Part shown: positions 17,399 to 24,653 of the stretch, piece after piece
How the letters are laid out: each line of letters begins with the position of its first letter
Numbering within the stretch: position 1 is the stretch's first letter
Assembly (NCBI RefSeq): GCF_000023445.1
Contig: NC_012881.1
Coordinates: 811,501-875,500, forward strand
Source of the DNA: Maridesulfovibrio salexigens DSM 2638
Lineage (GTDB): Bacteria; Desulfobacterota; Desulfovibrionia; Desulfovibrionales; Desulfovibrionaceae
Length of the DNA stretch: 64,000 nucleotides
Reading direction: 5' to 3'
Made by a program: the position numbers and the translations under genes
The notes under the pieces: model-generated
The model's input: only the letters and a program-made list of their open reading frames with translations
Database searches by the model: none
What the model was told of the DNA's origin: nothing

Positions 17399-17767
17399 AT
17401 GATCCGAATTGAAAAAACAACTGCCCGCTTTACCTTAATCATGACCATCGAGCGGATGGGCAAAGATTTCAATGTAAGCTTTTACGGCGGGGATGAACCG
17501 CATATCGGTGCTGTTGCCTTAGCTGTCCCGCATGCCGGATTGAGTGATCATGCGAAAGTCGACAGCTCTGTTTCCCTTCTGACCGTTTGTGGACATAAAG
17601 AAGATGAGCTGGCCCGGAAAATTTCTTATGCGCTGGCGACAACTTTTAATTGTACTGTCTCAGTAGCTTGTGGAATCCATCTTGATAGCGCCACACCTCA
17701 GGAGATCAAAGATGTGCTTGAAGCGGCAGATGAGTTGTTGGCACAAGTGGTGCGCGAATTGTCCTGA
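17399..17767 (+). CDS. LpdD-like (prenylated flavin chaperone-like) small protein
   Basis: 122 residues. The pattern HIGAVALAVPHAGL ... SVSLLTVCGHKEDELARKISYALA ... VACGIHLDSATPQEI fits the LpdD-like domain, found fused to or beside UbiD-type decarboxylases, where LpdD is needed for cofactor maturation. This assignment is from memory of the domain pattern and is moderate. No ubiD or ubiX gene is in the window, so any partner must be elsewhere. AGGACA precedes the ATG. It converges on nrfA with a terminator between. Confidence 0.65.
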   Translation: MIRIEKTTARFTLIMTIERMGKDFNVSFYGGDEPHIGAVALAVPHAGLSDHAKVDSSVSLLTVCGHKEDELARKISYALATTFNCTVSVACGIHLDSATPQEIKDVLEAADELLAQVVRELS

Positions 17768-17797
17768 ACTTTTTTCTCTAATAGCTGCCTAAATAAC

Positions 17798-17827
17798 AAA
17801 AAAGCCCCCGAACTTTCGTCCGGGGGC
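17798..17827 (-). terminator. Intrinsic terminator after nrfA
   Basis: On the minus strand GCCCCCGGAC pairs with its partner (GTTCGGGGGC) and is followed by six T. Confidence 0.93.
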
Positions 17828-17859
17828 ACGTTTATTAATTGATTGTAACTAATCAGATC

Positions 17860-19371
17860 TTAGTTCTGCGGGTAAGCAGTGTTGTCCGGCAGAATCTTCC
17901 ACCAGTTCTTATCTAAACGTCCTGCTTTAACAGCTTCATCATACCATTCGACAACCATTCCCTTCTTGAATCTCATCTTTTCTTTAACGAGCTTATCAAA
18001 CGGAACTCCGGCAAGCTTCTGAGCTTTTTCCTTTGTGGAGAAGTCAGGCACTTCGTAGTCGGTCACACCGTGGTTTGCGAGAATGTTCTGGAGTTCCAGA
18101 CGGGCCTGCATAGCCTTGTTGTTTGCTACACCCAGAAGGCGCAGGGTTTCGCCGGGAGCATGGAAGAAAGAACCATGGCTGGCAATGGAGTAATCCCAGA
18201 GCCACTGTGCGGAACGGATGGTATTGATGGGCTTTTCCATTTCAGCTTCGGTTGCGCCAACTTCCCATGCCTTCTTGGCCAAAAGGTGCGCATTGGCAAG
18301 GCTGTTCATGGCGATAACATTCAGCTGGTCTTTACGCTTCAGCTTTTCTTCTACAATCTGCTTGAACTCTTCCTCACTCTGGCGGTGGCAGGTCAGGCAT
18401 GAGTTTGCGATGTTGTTCAGAGGATCCTGAATCTGGTGATCAGAGAATTTGACGCTGCCTTCCTGAGTGTAAGGCATGTGGCAGTCTGCGCAGGAAAGGC
18501 CGCGCTTGAAGTGGATGCCGGTAGTGAATATTTCATAACCGGGGTGCTGGGCTTTAAGCATGGGAGTCTTACTAATGCCATGAGTCCAATCCTTGAAGCC
18601 GTATTCATTGTAGTATTCTTCCATGTTCTCGGCAGCGAGTCCTTTAGCCCATGGGAAGGTTACTACAGCGGCAACCTGCTTATTGCCTGCTTCGTCGGTG
18701 TAAGGGGTCTTTTTGAAGTAATACTCAGAGTGGCACTGGGCGCAGGCCAGAGAGCGCATATCCTGAAAAGTGAGATCTTCCAGTTTTCTGCCGCTCGCTT
18801 CGAGGCCGCGTTTGAGATAAGGTCTTGATATTTCGAGCTGGCTTGTCTGGCTGTTGTGACAGTCTGCGCAGCCGATGGGGTTTACGATCTCGCTACCCAT
18901 TCTTGCCCATTTCCCGGTGAAGTATTGAAGCTCACCGTCTCTTTCCATAATGCGCGGAACATCAGAAGATTTACAGGACCAGCATGCCATAGGCATCGGT
19001 CCGTCATTGGGACCGGTCGGTGCGCCGGTACGTAAGGTATTGATATTACTTTGCAGAGCATTGAAGTGTCCGCGAGGTGCATTATAATCTTTAGCAAAAC
19101 CGTAGCCAGCCCAAAGGATTGCCAATTGGGGATATTTCTCCACCATATCTTCAATCTTGTTACTGTCTTTGGTTTTTTTCCAAGTATCATATTGGCGAGG
19201 GTATTCCTTGCCCCAGATGTCGCTTCTGGCTTCCACTCCCTTTTCTTTAATAACGGGAGTGGTGTTCAGCAGAACTTGTTCAGTCTTCCTGGTGTTGATT
19301 GAAAGCAGCATGTACGTCATGAAGGCTATCGCAATCAGAGCCCCCACTAGTATGATAGTATTCTTCTTCAT
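17860..19371 (-). CDS. nrfA: Ammonia-forming cytochrome c nitrite reductase, catalytic subunit
   Basis: 503 residues. NrfA reduces nitrite to ammonia with six electrons at a lysine-ligated heme in the periplasm. The active-site motif CWSCK is at residues 130-134. Four usual heme motifs follow: GCADCH, CAQCH, CADCHMP and CLTCH, giving the expected five hemes. The N-terminal hydrophobic stretch (residues 5-25) is uncleaved-anchor or signal-like. nrfH lies upstream, 26 bases away, giving the order nrfHA. In sulfate reducers it detoxifies nitrite and can support growth on it. A possible FNR/HcpR site lies upstream of nrfH. Confidence 0.97.
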   Translation of the reverse strand: MKKNTIILVGALIAIAFMTYMLLSINTRKTEQVLLNTTPVIKEKGVEARSDIWGKEYPRQYDTWKKTKDSNKIEDMVEKYPQLAILWAGYGFAKDYNAPRGHFNALQSNINTLRTGAPTGPNDGPMPMACWSCKSSDVPRIMERDGELQYFTGKWARMGSEIVNPIGCADCHNSQTSQLEISRPYLKRGLEASGRKLEDLTFQDMRSLACAQCHSEYYFKKTPYTDEAGNKQVAAVVTFPWAKGLAAENMEEYYNEYGFKDWTHGISKTPMLKAQHPGYEIFTTGIHFKRGLSCADCHMPYTQEGSVKFSDHQIQDPLNNIANSCLTCHRQSEEEFKQIVEEKLKRKDQLNVIAMNSLANAHLLAKKAWEVGATEAEMEKPINTIRSAQWLWDYSIASHGSFFHAPGETLRLLGVANNKAMQARLELQNILANHGVTDYEVPDFSTKEKAQKLAGVPFDKLVKEKMRFKKGMVVEWYDEAVKAGRLDKNWWKILPDNTAYPQN

Positions 19372-19397
19372 TGTTCCCCCATCTTCATCTCAAAAAA

Positions 19398-19934
19398 TTA
19401 TTGAGTCCACTTCACGCCAAGTCTTACGGGTGCGGCATCAATGCTGCGTACTTTCCCGTGCGGGACATAGCGGTGGCAATCCCAGCATTTTCTTTCCCCT
19501 AACGACTCACTGTCAAACGCGTGGTAGCGATCAACATTTTTGATGAGTGTCTTCGAAAAGCTGGCATGACATCTGATACAGTTTTCTTGAACACGGCGGG
19601 AACCATCCTCTGTGATGAGCATGCGTTTTCCATATGTGTTCAATGTGAAAGCGACAGAGTGATTCCATCCGTCGCGGCTCTTGGACGCGTATTTGTCGAT
19701 GTAGTTCTCCACCGGCAAATGACAGTCAACACATTGGGCGCGTTGAGCGTGGGAACTGTGCTGCCATGTCGCGTAATAACTCTCCATGACGTGGCAATTG
19801 ATACAGGCTGTGGAGTCATTTGACATGTAGGATGTGGCTTTGGACTCTTGGACCAAATACACCCCCATCACCACTGCGACTGTTACACTTGCCAAGGCAC
19901 AGAACCTTAGAACCGAGTTAAAGTTCATAGGCAC
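19398..19934 (-). CDS. nrfH: Cytochrome c nitrite reductase, membrane quinol-oxidising subunit
   Basis: 178 residues, NapC/NirT family. One N-terminal membrane helix (about 8-28) is followed by a periplasmic part with four heme motifs: CINCHVM, CVDCHLP, CIRCH and CWDCH. NrfH oxidises menaquinol and passes electrons to NrfA in a tight complex. The first motif followed by Met is typical, as the first heme in NrfH has unusual ligation. It is the first gene of the two-gene nrfHA unit. Confidence 0.96.
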   Translation of the reverse strand: MPMNFNSVLRFCALASVTVAVVMGVYLVQESKATSYMSNDSTACINCHVMESYYATWQHSSHAQRAQCVDCHLPVENYIDKYASKSRDGWNHSVAFTLNTYGKRMLITEDGSRRVQENCIRCHASFSKTLIKNVDRYHAFDSESLGERKCWDCHRYVPHGKVRSIDAAPVRLGVKWTQ

Positions 19935-20063
19935 CTCTCTCTACAAGTTTATTTTGGCCTCATTGATCTTGCTCTACGAATTTTTGCTGCTTTAAATCCC
20001 TCCTTGGTTGGAAATAAAAAGATTGCACTACTGCCAATATCTCATATCTGTGATTTTTAATCT

Positions 20064-20077
20064 ATGACTTAAGTCAA
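20064..20077. promoter_or_regulatory. FNR/HcpR-like palindrome between nrfHA and the siroheme gene
   Basis: ATGACTTAAGTCAA: an inverted repeat TGACTTAAGTCA with one mismatch to the TTGAC-N4-GTCAA pattern of CRP/FNR-family regulators such as HcpR or DNR. It lies 130 bases before the nrfH start and 119 before the plus-strand gene, a suitable place for control of either. This is inference from pattern only. Confidence 0.5.
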
Positions 20078-20195
20078 AAAATAACGTGTCTTCCATTTGG
20101 AGGTACTCCAAAAGAAATATTTCGGTTTCAGCACTTGAGGATGAAACAATATACGGGTATCAAGGGCTGACCAAAGAAAAGACCAAGGATGGGAT

Positions 20196-20681
20196 ATGGC
20201 AAAAAAATTTACTGAACTTGAGCATAATATTCTGGCGCTGGCGGGAACAAACCTTTCCTGGAGTGCAACTCCTTACGCAGACATTGCCGAGCAGGTAGGC
20301 TGTTCCGAGCAGGAAGTGCTGGACCTTTTAAGTCGCCTTAAGGGTGACAAGATCATCCGCCGTTTCGGAGCAACTCTCCGTCATCAGAAGGCCGGATATG
20401 GCGCAAATGCCATGGTTGCATGGCGTGTTACTGAAGATCAGGAGCCGGAAAAAGTCGGTGAGTTCATGGCCGCACGTCCTGAGATCAGTCACTGCTACCT
20501 GCGACTTACTTACGAAGACTGGCCGTACAACCTCTATACAATGATCCACGGCAAAGGCCCGGATGATTGCAAAAACGTAGTTGCCGAGCTTGAAGAGCAG
20601 ACCGGAATTACCGATCACTGCACCCTGCGCAGTCTCAAAGAGTTGAAAAAGACCTCAATGGTCTATTTTGAAAAGAAATAA
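20196..20681 (+). CDS. Siroheme decarboxylase subunit (AhbA/AhbB family)
   Basis: 161 residues. Family members pair to remove two acetate carboxyls from siroheme, giving didecarboxysiroheme on the alternative heme route of sulfate reducers. The N-terminal winged-helix part (residues 1-60, with ILALAGTNLSW and DLLSRLKGDKIIRRFGA) resembles Lrp/AsnC regulators, and the RRFGA-LRHQKAGY segment is typical of the NirD/L/G/H and Ahb proteins. An AsnC-like domain with conserved SHCYLR and WPYNLYTMIHGK follows. Whether it is AhbA or AhbB cannot be told. The neighbouring hemL supports a tetrapyrrole role rather than gene regulation. Confidence 0.85.
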   Translation: MAKKFTELEHNILALAGTNLSWSATPYADIAEQVGCSEQEVLDLLSRLKGDKIIRRFGATLRHQKAGYGANAMVAWRVTEDQEPEKVGEFMAARPEISHCYLRLTYEDWPYNLYTMIHGKGPDDCKNVVAELEEQTGITDHCTLRSLKELKKTSMVYFEKK

Positions 20682-20733
20682 ATCTTTATACGGGGATCAC
20701 ACATTCAATTTCCCCGCACAATCTACCGTCCCC

Positions 20734-20838
20734 AGCGGCGAAGCCCTACTAAAAAAGTTTGGGATTCTTAAACCCTTTTCAAAGGGTTTAAGCCGCCGGA
20801 GGCAAAATGATTTCATAAAAGCGCGAAGCGCATCAAAT
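20734..20838 (+). repeat. Dispersed palindromic repeat, copy 4
   Basis: Forward copy: GCGGCGAAGCCCTACTAAAAAAG, a TTAAACCCTTTTCAAAGGGTTTAAG hairpin, GCCGCCGGAGGC, and the end AAAAGCGCGAAGCGCATCA. The hairpin arms differ from copies 1-3 but the ends match. It lies just upstream of hemL; copy 5 lies inverted just downstream. Confidence 0.82.
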
Positions 20839-20855
20839 TTCATAAGGAGTTTCAA

Positions 20856-22124
20856 ATGGCTTCATCATCTGAACTTTTTAATAAAGCGCAGGAACTGCTT
20901 CCCGGTGGTGTTAACAGCCCGGTCCGTGCCTGCAAATCCGTTGGTTGCGATCCTCTTTTTATCGAAAAGGCTGAAGGCAGCCGCATGTGGTCTGTAGATG
21001 GTCAGGAACTTATCGACTACGTTATGAGCTGGGGCCCGATGATGCTTGGTCACGGCTATGAAGCAATCAAAGAAGCAGCACACAAGGCTGTGGACATGGG
21101 CGCAAGTTACGGCGCTCCCTGCCCCGGTGAAATTGAGCTGGCGGAAGAGATTATTAAAATGGTTCCTTCCATCGAAATGGTACGTATGGTTAACTCCGGT
21201 ACCGAAGCAACCATGTCCGCACTGCGTCTCGCACGTGGCGTTACCGGTCGCGATAAAGTCCTTAAATTTGAAGGCTGCTATCACGGTCACAGTGACTGCT
21301 TTCTCGCAAGCGCAGGTTCAGGTCTGGCAACTTTTTCCATTCCCGGCACTCCCGGTGTTCCCGAGGGAACAGTAAAAGATACCCTGCTTGCCCCTTACAA
21401 CGATCTTGATGCAGTTAAAGGCGTATTCGAAAAAGAAGGCCAGAACATTGCAGCAATCATTGTTGAGCCTGTGGCAGGTAACATGGGTCTCGTTCTGCCT
21501 AAGGAAGGATTTCTTGAAGGTCTGCGCGCACTTTGCGACGAGCACGGTGCATTGCTGATTTTTGATGAAGTTATCACCGGATTCCGCGTGACTTCCGGCG
21601 GTGTCGGTCCCCGCTTTGATGTTACCCCCGACCTGACTACTCTCGGTAAGATTATCGGCGGCGGTTTTCCCGTTGGCTGTTACGGCGGCAAAAAGGAATA
21701 CATGAGCCGCATTGCACCTTGCGGTGATGTTTATCAGGCAGGCACACTTTCCGGTAACCCTGTTGCCATGGCAGCCGGTGTTGCTACTCTGCGTTCTTTG
21801 CAGCAGCAGGATTACGATGCTCTTGAAGCACGTACCCTCAAACTGGCGCAGGATATGAAAGCCGCTTTGGAAGCTAACGGTTTTAAAGTCAGCCTGAACC
21901 ATATTGCATCTATTTTCACCCTGTTCTTCACTGATCAGGAAGTAACTGATTTCGAGTCCGCCAAGACCGGTGATGCTGAGCTTTATTCCAAGTTCTACCG
22001 TCACATGCGTGAGCATGGCGTGAACCTCGCACCTTCCAGCTTCGAGTGTACTTTCACTTCCTTCGCCCATAGCGAAGCAGATTACGAAGCTACTTTGGAA
22101 GCTGTTAAAAGCTTTAAAGGCTAA
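20856..22124 (+). CDS. hemL: Glutamate-1-semialdehyde 2,1-aminomutase
   Basis: 422 residues. A PLP enzyme that converts glutamate-1-semialdehyde to 5-aminolevulinate, the common precursor of siroheme, heme and cobalamin. It has GGVNSPVRA near the start, [10 protein letters not shown] near 60, [14 protein letters not shown] near 120, [12 protein letters not shown] near 240 and the PLP lysine in [17 protein letters not shown] near 267. AAGGAG lies seven bases before the ATG. It follows the siroheme decarboxylase gene and is flanked on both sides by inverted repeat copies. Confidence 0.97.
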   Translation: MASSSELFNKAQELLPGGVNSPVRACKSVGCDPLFIEKAEGSRMWSVDGQELIDYVMSWGPMMLGHGYEAIKEAAHKAVDMGASYGAPCPGEIELAEEIIKMVPSIEMVRMVNSGTEATMSALRLARGVTGRDKVLKFEGCYHGHSDCFLASAGSGLATFSIPGTPGVPEGTVKDTLLAPYNDLDAVKGVFEKEGQNIAAIIVEPVAGNMGLVLPKEGFLEGLRALCDEHGALLIFDEVITGFRVTSGGVGPRFDVTPDLTTLGKIIGGGFPVGCYGGKKEYMSRIAPCGDVYQAGTLSGNPVAMAAGVATLRSLQQQDYDALEARTLKLAQDMKAALEANGFKVSLNHIASIFTLFFTDQEVTDFESAKTGDAELYSKFYRHMREHGVNLAPSSFECTFTSFAHSEADYEATLEAVKSFKG

Positions 22125-22125
22125 G

Positions 22126-22205
22126 AAGCCTCCGGCAGCTCTGCCGAGGGCCTTAAACCCTTTTGCAAAAGGGTTTAAGAATCCCAAAACCTTTTGATAG
22201 TTTAA
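22126..22205 (-). repeat. Dispersed palindromic repeat, copy 5
   Basis: Reverse copy beginning two bases after the hemL stop. On the minus strand: AAAGGTTTTGGGATTCTTAAACCC, hairpin to GGGTTTAAGGCCC, then GCTGCCGGAGGCTTC. It shares the TTAAACCCTTTT hairpin with copy 4, so copies 4 and 5 form a sub-family. Confidence 0.82.
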
Positions 22206-22212
22206 TAATTAA

Positions 22213-22241
22213 ACGGGGGGAGGAAACTCCTCCCGTTTTTT
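22213..22241 (+). terminator. Intrinsic terminator after hemL
   Basis: ACGGGGGGAG and CTCCTCCCGT form a stem around a GAAA loop, followed by six T. Confidence 0.92.
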
Positions 22242-22259
22242 GTTACAGTGAAATTTCCC

Positions 22260-23285
22260 ATGGAAAATCGTACAGCAATATATGCGCTTACCCAAAGAGG
22301 AGCGGAAAAAGCCCGTGAGCTTGTAGATTCGTTGCGGGCCGATTGTTATGTGCTGGATCGTTACGCCACAGAAACAGACATCCCTTTCACGTCCCTCAAA
22401 GATATCGTTGCCGATAAGTTTTCCAAATATGATAGCCATATTTTTGTGGCTGCATCGGGAATCGTGGTGCGCATGATTGCTTCTCTTCTGAAAAGCAAAG
22501 CTGTTGACCCGGCCGTGGTTGTTGTGGATCAGGAAGGGGAGTTCGCAATCAGTCTTGTCTCCGGTCATTTGGGCGGAGCCAATGAACTTGCGCGGCTGAT
22601 CGGGGATAAGATCGGGGCTACTCCGGTGATTACCACGGCTACAGATTGTGCAGGTGTACCGTCTGTGGACCTGATTGCGCGTGATCAGGGCTTGGTCATT
22701 GGTAATATTGGTTTAATTAAGCATATTAATGCTGCTATTCTGGATGGCGAAAAGGTCCCGGTCTATGATCCTGACTGCTTTTTGGACCTCTCTGATTTAA
22801 AAGAATATTTTTATGTGATAGATAATGTAGATATAATGTTCGAGTCTCGTTGCGGTATTGTTGTGGATTGGCATGTTCATGATTTGCCGGAACGTGTGTT
22901 GGCTCTTTATCCGCGCTGCTTGACGCTTGGAGTAGGGTGTCGACGCGGGGTGCCTGCGGATGAGATTTTGGATCTGGTTCGCAGTGTTGTTGCGGATAAT
23001 GGCATTGCCCTTGATTCGATATGTTGCATGGGCTCAATAGATGCTAAAAGTGACGAAGCCGGAATGATTGAAGTTGCACAGGTCTTAGGATTGGATTTAG
23101 AATTTTTCAGTGCAGCTGAATTAGATGAAATTGAGGTCGCCAATCCTTCGGGTATGGTGATGAAACATATGGGAGTTAACGGCGTTTGCGAAGCTGCTGC
23201 TATGAAAATGGCAAATGCCACGCAGATTCTGGTCCCCAAAACCAAGAGTGCGCGGGTGACCGCAGCTATAGCAAAGAGAAAATGA
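22260..23285 (+). CDS. cbiG: Cobalt-precorrin-5A hydrolase
   Basis: 341 residues. CbiG opens the delta-lactone ring of cobalt-precorrin-5A and releases acetaldehyde during anaerobic cobalamin synthesis. The order is the N-terminal domain (IYALTQRGAEKARELVDSL; FVAASGIVVRMIASLL), the mid segment GHLGGANELARLIGDKIGATPVITTATD, and the C-terminal domain (LTLGVGCRRGVPADEILDLV near 225; VAQVLGL). An in-frame GTG at 22248 is an alternative start; neither has a clear ribosome site. The stop overlaps the cbiH start (ATGA). Confidence 0.95.
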   Translation: MENRTAIYALTQRGAEKARELVDSLRADCYVLDRYATETDIPFTSLKDIVADKFSKYDSHIFVAASGIVVRMIASLLKSKAVDPAVVVVDQEGEFAISLVSGHLGGANELARLIGDKIGATPVITTATDCAGVPSVDLIARDQGLVIGNIGLIKHINAAILDGEKVPVYDPDCFLDLSDLKEYFYVIDNVDIMFESRCGIVVDWHVHDLPERVLALYPRCLTLGVGCRRGVPADEILDLVRSVVADNGIALDSICCMGSIDAKSDEAGMIEVAQVLGLDLEFFSAAELDEIEVANPSGMVMKHMGVNGVCEAAAMKMANATQILVPKTKSARVTAAIAKRK

Positions 23286-24040
23286 GTAAAGGTTGTATTA
23301 AAGTGATCGGGCTTGGGCCCGGTGATGAGTGTTTGCTGGCGCCGCAGGCTAGGCATGCTATTGAGGAAGCAGAAGCTGTTGTCGGTTATACCGGGTACGT
23401 GAAACTGGTTCCATCGGAGTTGCTTGAAGGTAAGGAAGTCCTGTCTACAGGCATGATGGCAGAGGTGGAACGTTGTCGTAAGGCTGTGGATGCTGCTCTT
23501 GAAGGGCGAAATGTCGTCATGGTCTGCAGCGGCGATCCGGGAATTTACGCCATGGCCGGTCTGGTTATGGAGTTGCTGGAAGCAGGTGAGCTGTTTGATA
23601 AGGTTGATTTTGAAGTAGTGCCGGGAATCCCCGCTTTCACTGCAGCAGCGGCCCTGCTCGGCGCACCTTTGATGCATGATTTTGCATCCGTCAGCCTCAG
23701 TGACCTGCTTACCCCGTGGGAAAAGATTGAAAAAAGGCTCGAAGCTGCGGCTTCTGCTGATTTTGTGATTGCAATCTATAATCCGCGTTCAAAAAAAAGA
23801 GCAGGGCACCTTGGAGAAGCTGTTGAAATTTTAAAAAAATATCGTGATGGGAGCACTCCGCTGGGCATCGTAAACCGGGCTTACCGTGAAGAACAGAAGG
23901 TGCAGGTGGCAACTCTGGAGACACTTGATGTAAATGATGTTGATATGCAAACCGTTCTGATTGTTGGTAATTCCTCTACTCGAGAGGTGGCGGGGAAAAT
24001 GCTCACTCCGCGTGGTTACGCCAACAAGTATGACATCTGA
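23282..24040 (+). CDS. cbiH: Cobalt-precorrin-3B C17-methyltransferase
   Basis: 252 residues. An S-adenosylmethionine-dependent methyltransferase that methylates C17 and contracts the ring in anaerobic cobalamin synthesis. The N-terminal VIGLGPGDECLLAPQARHAI and the GDPGIYAMAGLV motif near residue 83 are diagnostic of tetrapyrrole methylases; EVVPGIPAFTAAAALLGAPL follows. Translation is coupled to cbiG through an ATGA overlap. In many genomes cbiG and cbiH are neighbours or fused. Confidence 0.95.
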   Translation: MSKGCIKVIGLGPGDECLLAPQARHAIEEAEAVVGYTGYVKLVPSELLEGKEVLSTGMMAEVERCRKAVDAALEGRNVVMVCSGDPGIYAMAGLVMELLEAGELFDKVDFEVVPGIPAFTAAAALLGAPLMHDFASVSLSDLLTPWEKIEKRLEAAASADFVIAIYNPRSKKRAGHLGEAVEILKKYRDGSTPLGIVNRAYREEQKVQVATLETLDVNDVDMQTVLIVGNSSTREVAGKMLTPRGYANKYDI

Positions 24041-24100
24041 TTAAGTGCAAGATAACTATTTGATACCGCTAATTTTAATCAGTGGATTTTTTTAGCATGC

Positions 24101-24130
24101 TTGACATGGTTTTTTATCTAAATTAAATCC
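24101..24130 (+). promoter_or_regulatory. Candidate sigma-70 promoter for cytochrome c3
   Basis: A perfect TTGACA at 24101-24106 is followed 16-17 bases later by an A/T-rich TTAAAT. It lies about 75 bases before the cytochrome c3 start. The minus 10 match is weak. Confidence 0.45.
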
Positions 24131-24178
24131 ACAAGAAGACTGTAATTAGGTTAACGTTATTCTAAGGAGGAACTGAGG

Positions 24179-24583
24179 ATGAAAAAGACCCTGCTTATCA
24201 GCATGGTAACAGCTGCTCTGGTTTGCGCTTTTGCACTTCCCAGCCTGTATGCTGTCGATGCTCCCGGCGACATGGTTCTGAAAGCTCCTGCTGGCGCTAA
24301 AATGACCAAAGCTCCGGTGGACTTTTCTCACAAAGGACACGCAGCTCTCGACTGTACCAAGTGCCACCACAAGTGGGACGGTAAAGCTGAAGTTAAAAAG
24401 TGCTCCGCTGAAGGTTGTCACGTAGACACCAGCAAAAAGGGTAAAAAGAAGCCCACTTCTTTCTACTCCGCTTTCCACTCTAAGTCTGACATCAGCTGTG
24501 TAGGCTGTCACAAGGCTCTGAAGAAAGCTAAAAAGGCAACTGGCCCCACCAAGTGCGGCGACTGCCACCCCAAGAAAAAATAA
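24179..24583 (+). CDS. Periplasmic tetraheme cytochrome c3
   Basis: 134 residues including a signal peptide (MKKTLLISMVTAALV..., cut after LYA near residue 25). Four heme sites are visible: CTKCHH, CSAEGCH (the long CX4CH form typical of this family), CVGCH and CGDCH, with further ligand histidines at FSHKGHAAL and FHS. Type I cytochrome c3 is the main periplasmic electron carrier between hydrogenases or formate dehydrogenases and membrane complexes in Desulfovibrio. The mature protein is rich in lysine. A strong TAAGGAGG site and terminator mark it as a single highly expressed gene. Confidence 0.97.
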   Translation: MKKTLLISMVTAALVCAFALPSLYAVDAPGDMVLKAPAGAKMTKAPVDFSHKGHAALDCTKCHHKWDGKAEVKKCSAEGCHVDTSKKGKKKPTSFYSAFHSKSDISCVGCHKALKKAKKATGPTKCGDCHPKKK

Positions 24584-24602
24584 GTTTTCTTGATGTGTAA
24601 TG

Positions 24603-24629
24603 AAAGGGGGCTGCCCGCCCCCTTTTTTT
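24603..24629 (+). terminator. Intrinsic terminator after cytochrome c3
   Basis: AAAGGGGGC and GCCCCCTTT form a stem, followed by a run of T. Confidence 0.93.
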
Positions 24630-24653
24630 AAATTTTTTTTAAGAGGGTAGTCT

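Noticed and set aside
20196-20681. Reading the Ahb-type protein as an Lrp/AsnC transcription regulator
   Set aside because: RRFGAxLRHQKAG and the neighbouring hemL fit a siroheme decarboxylase subunit better; the winged-helix part is shared by both families.
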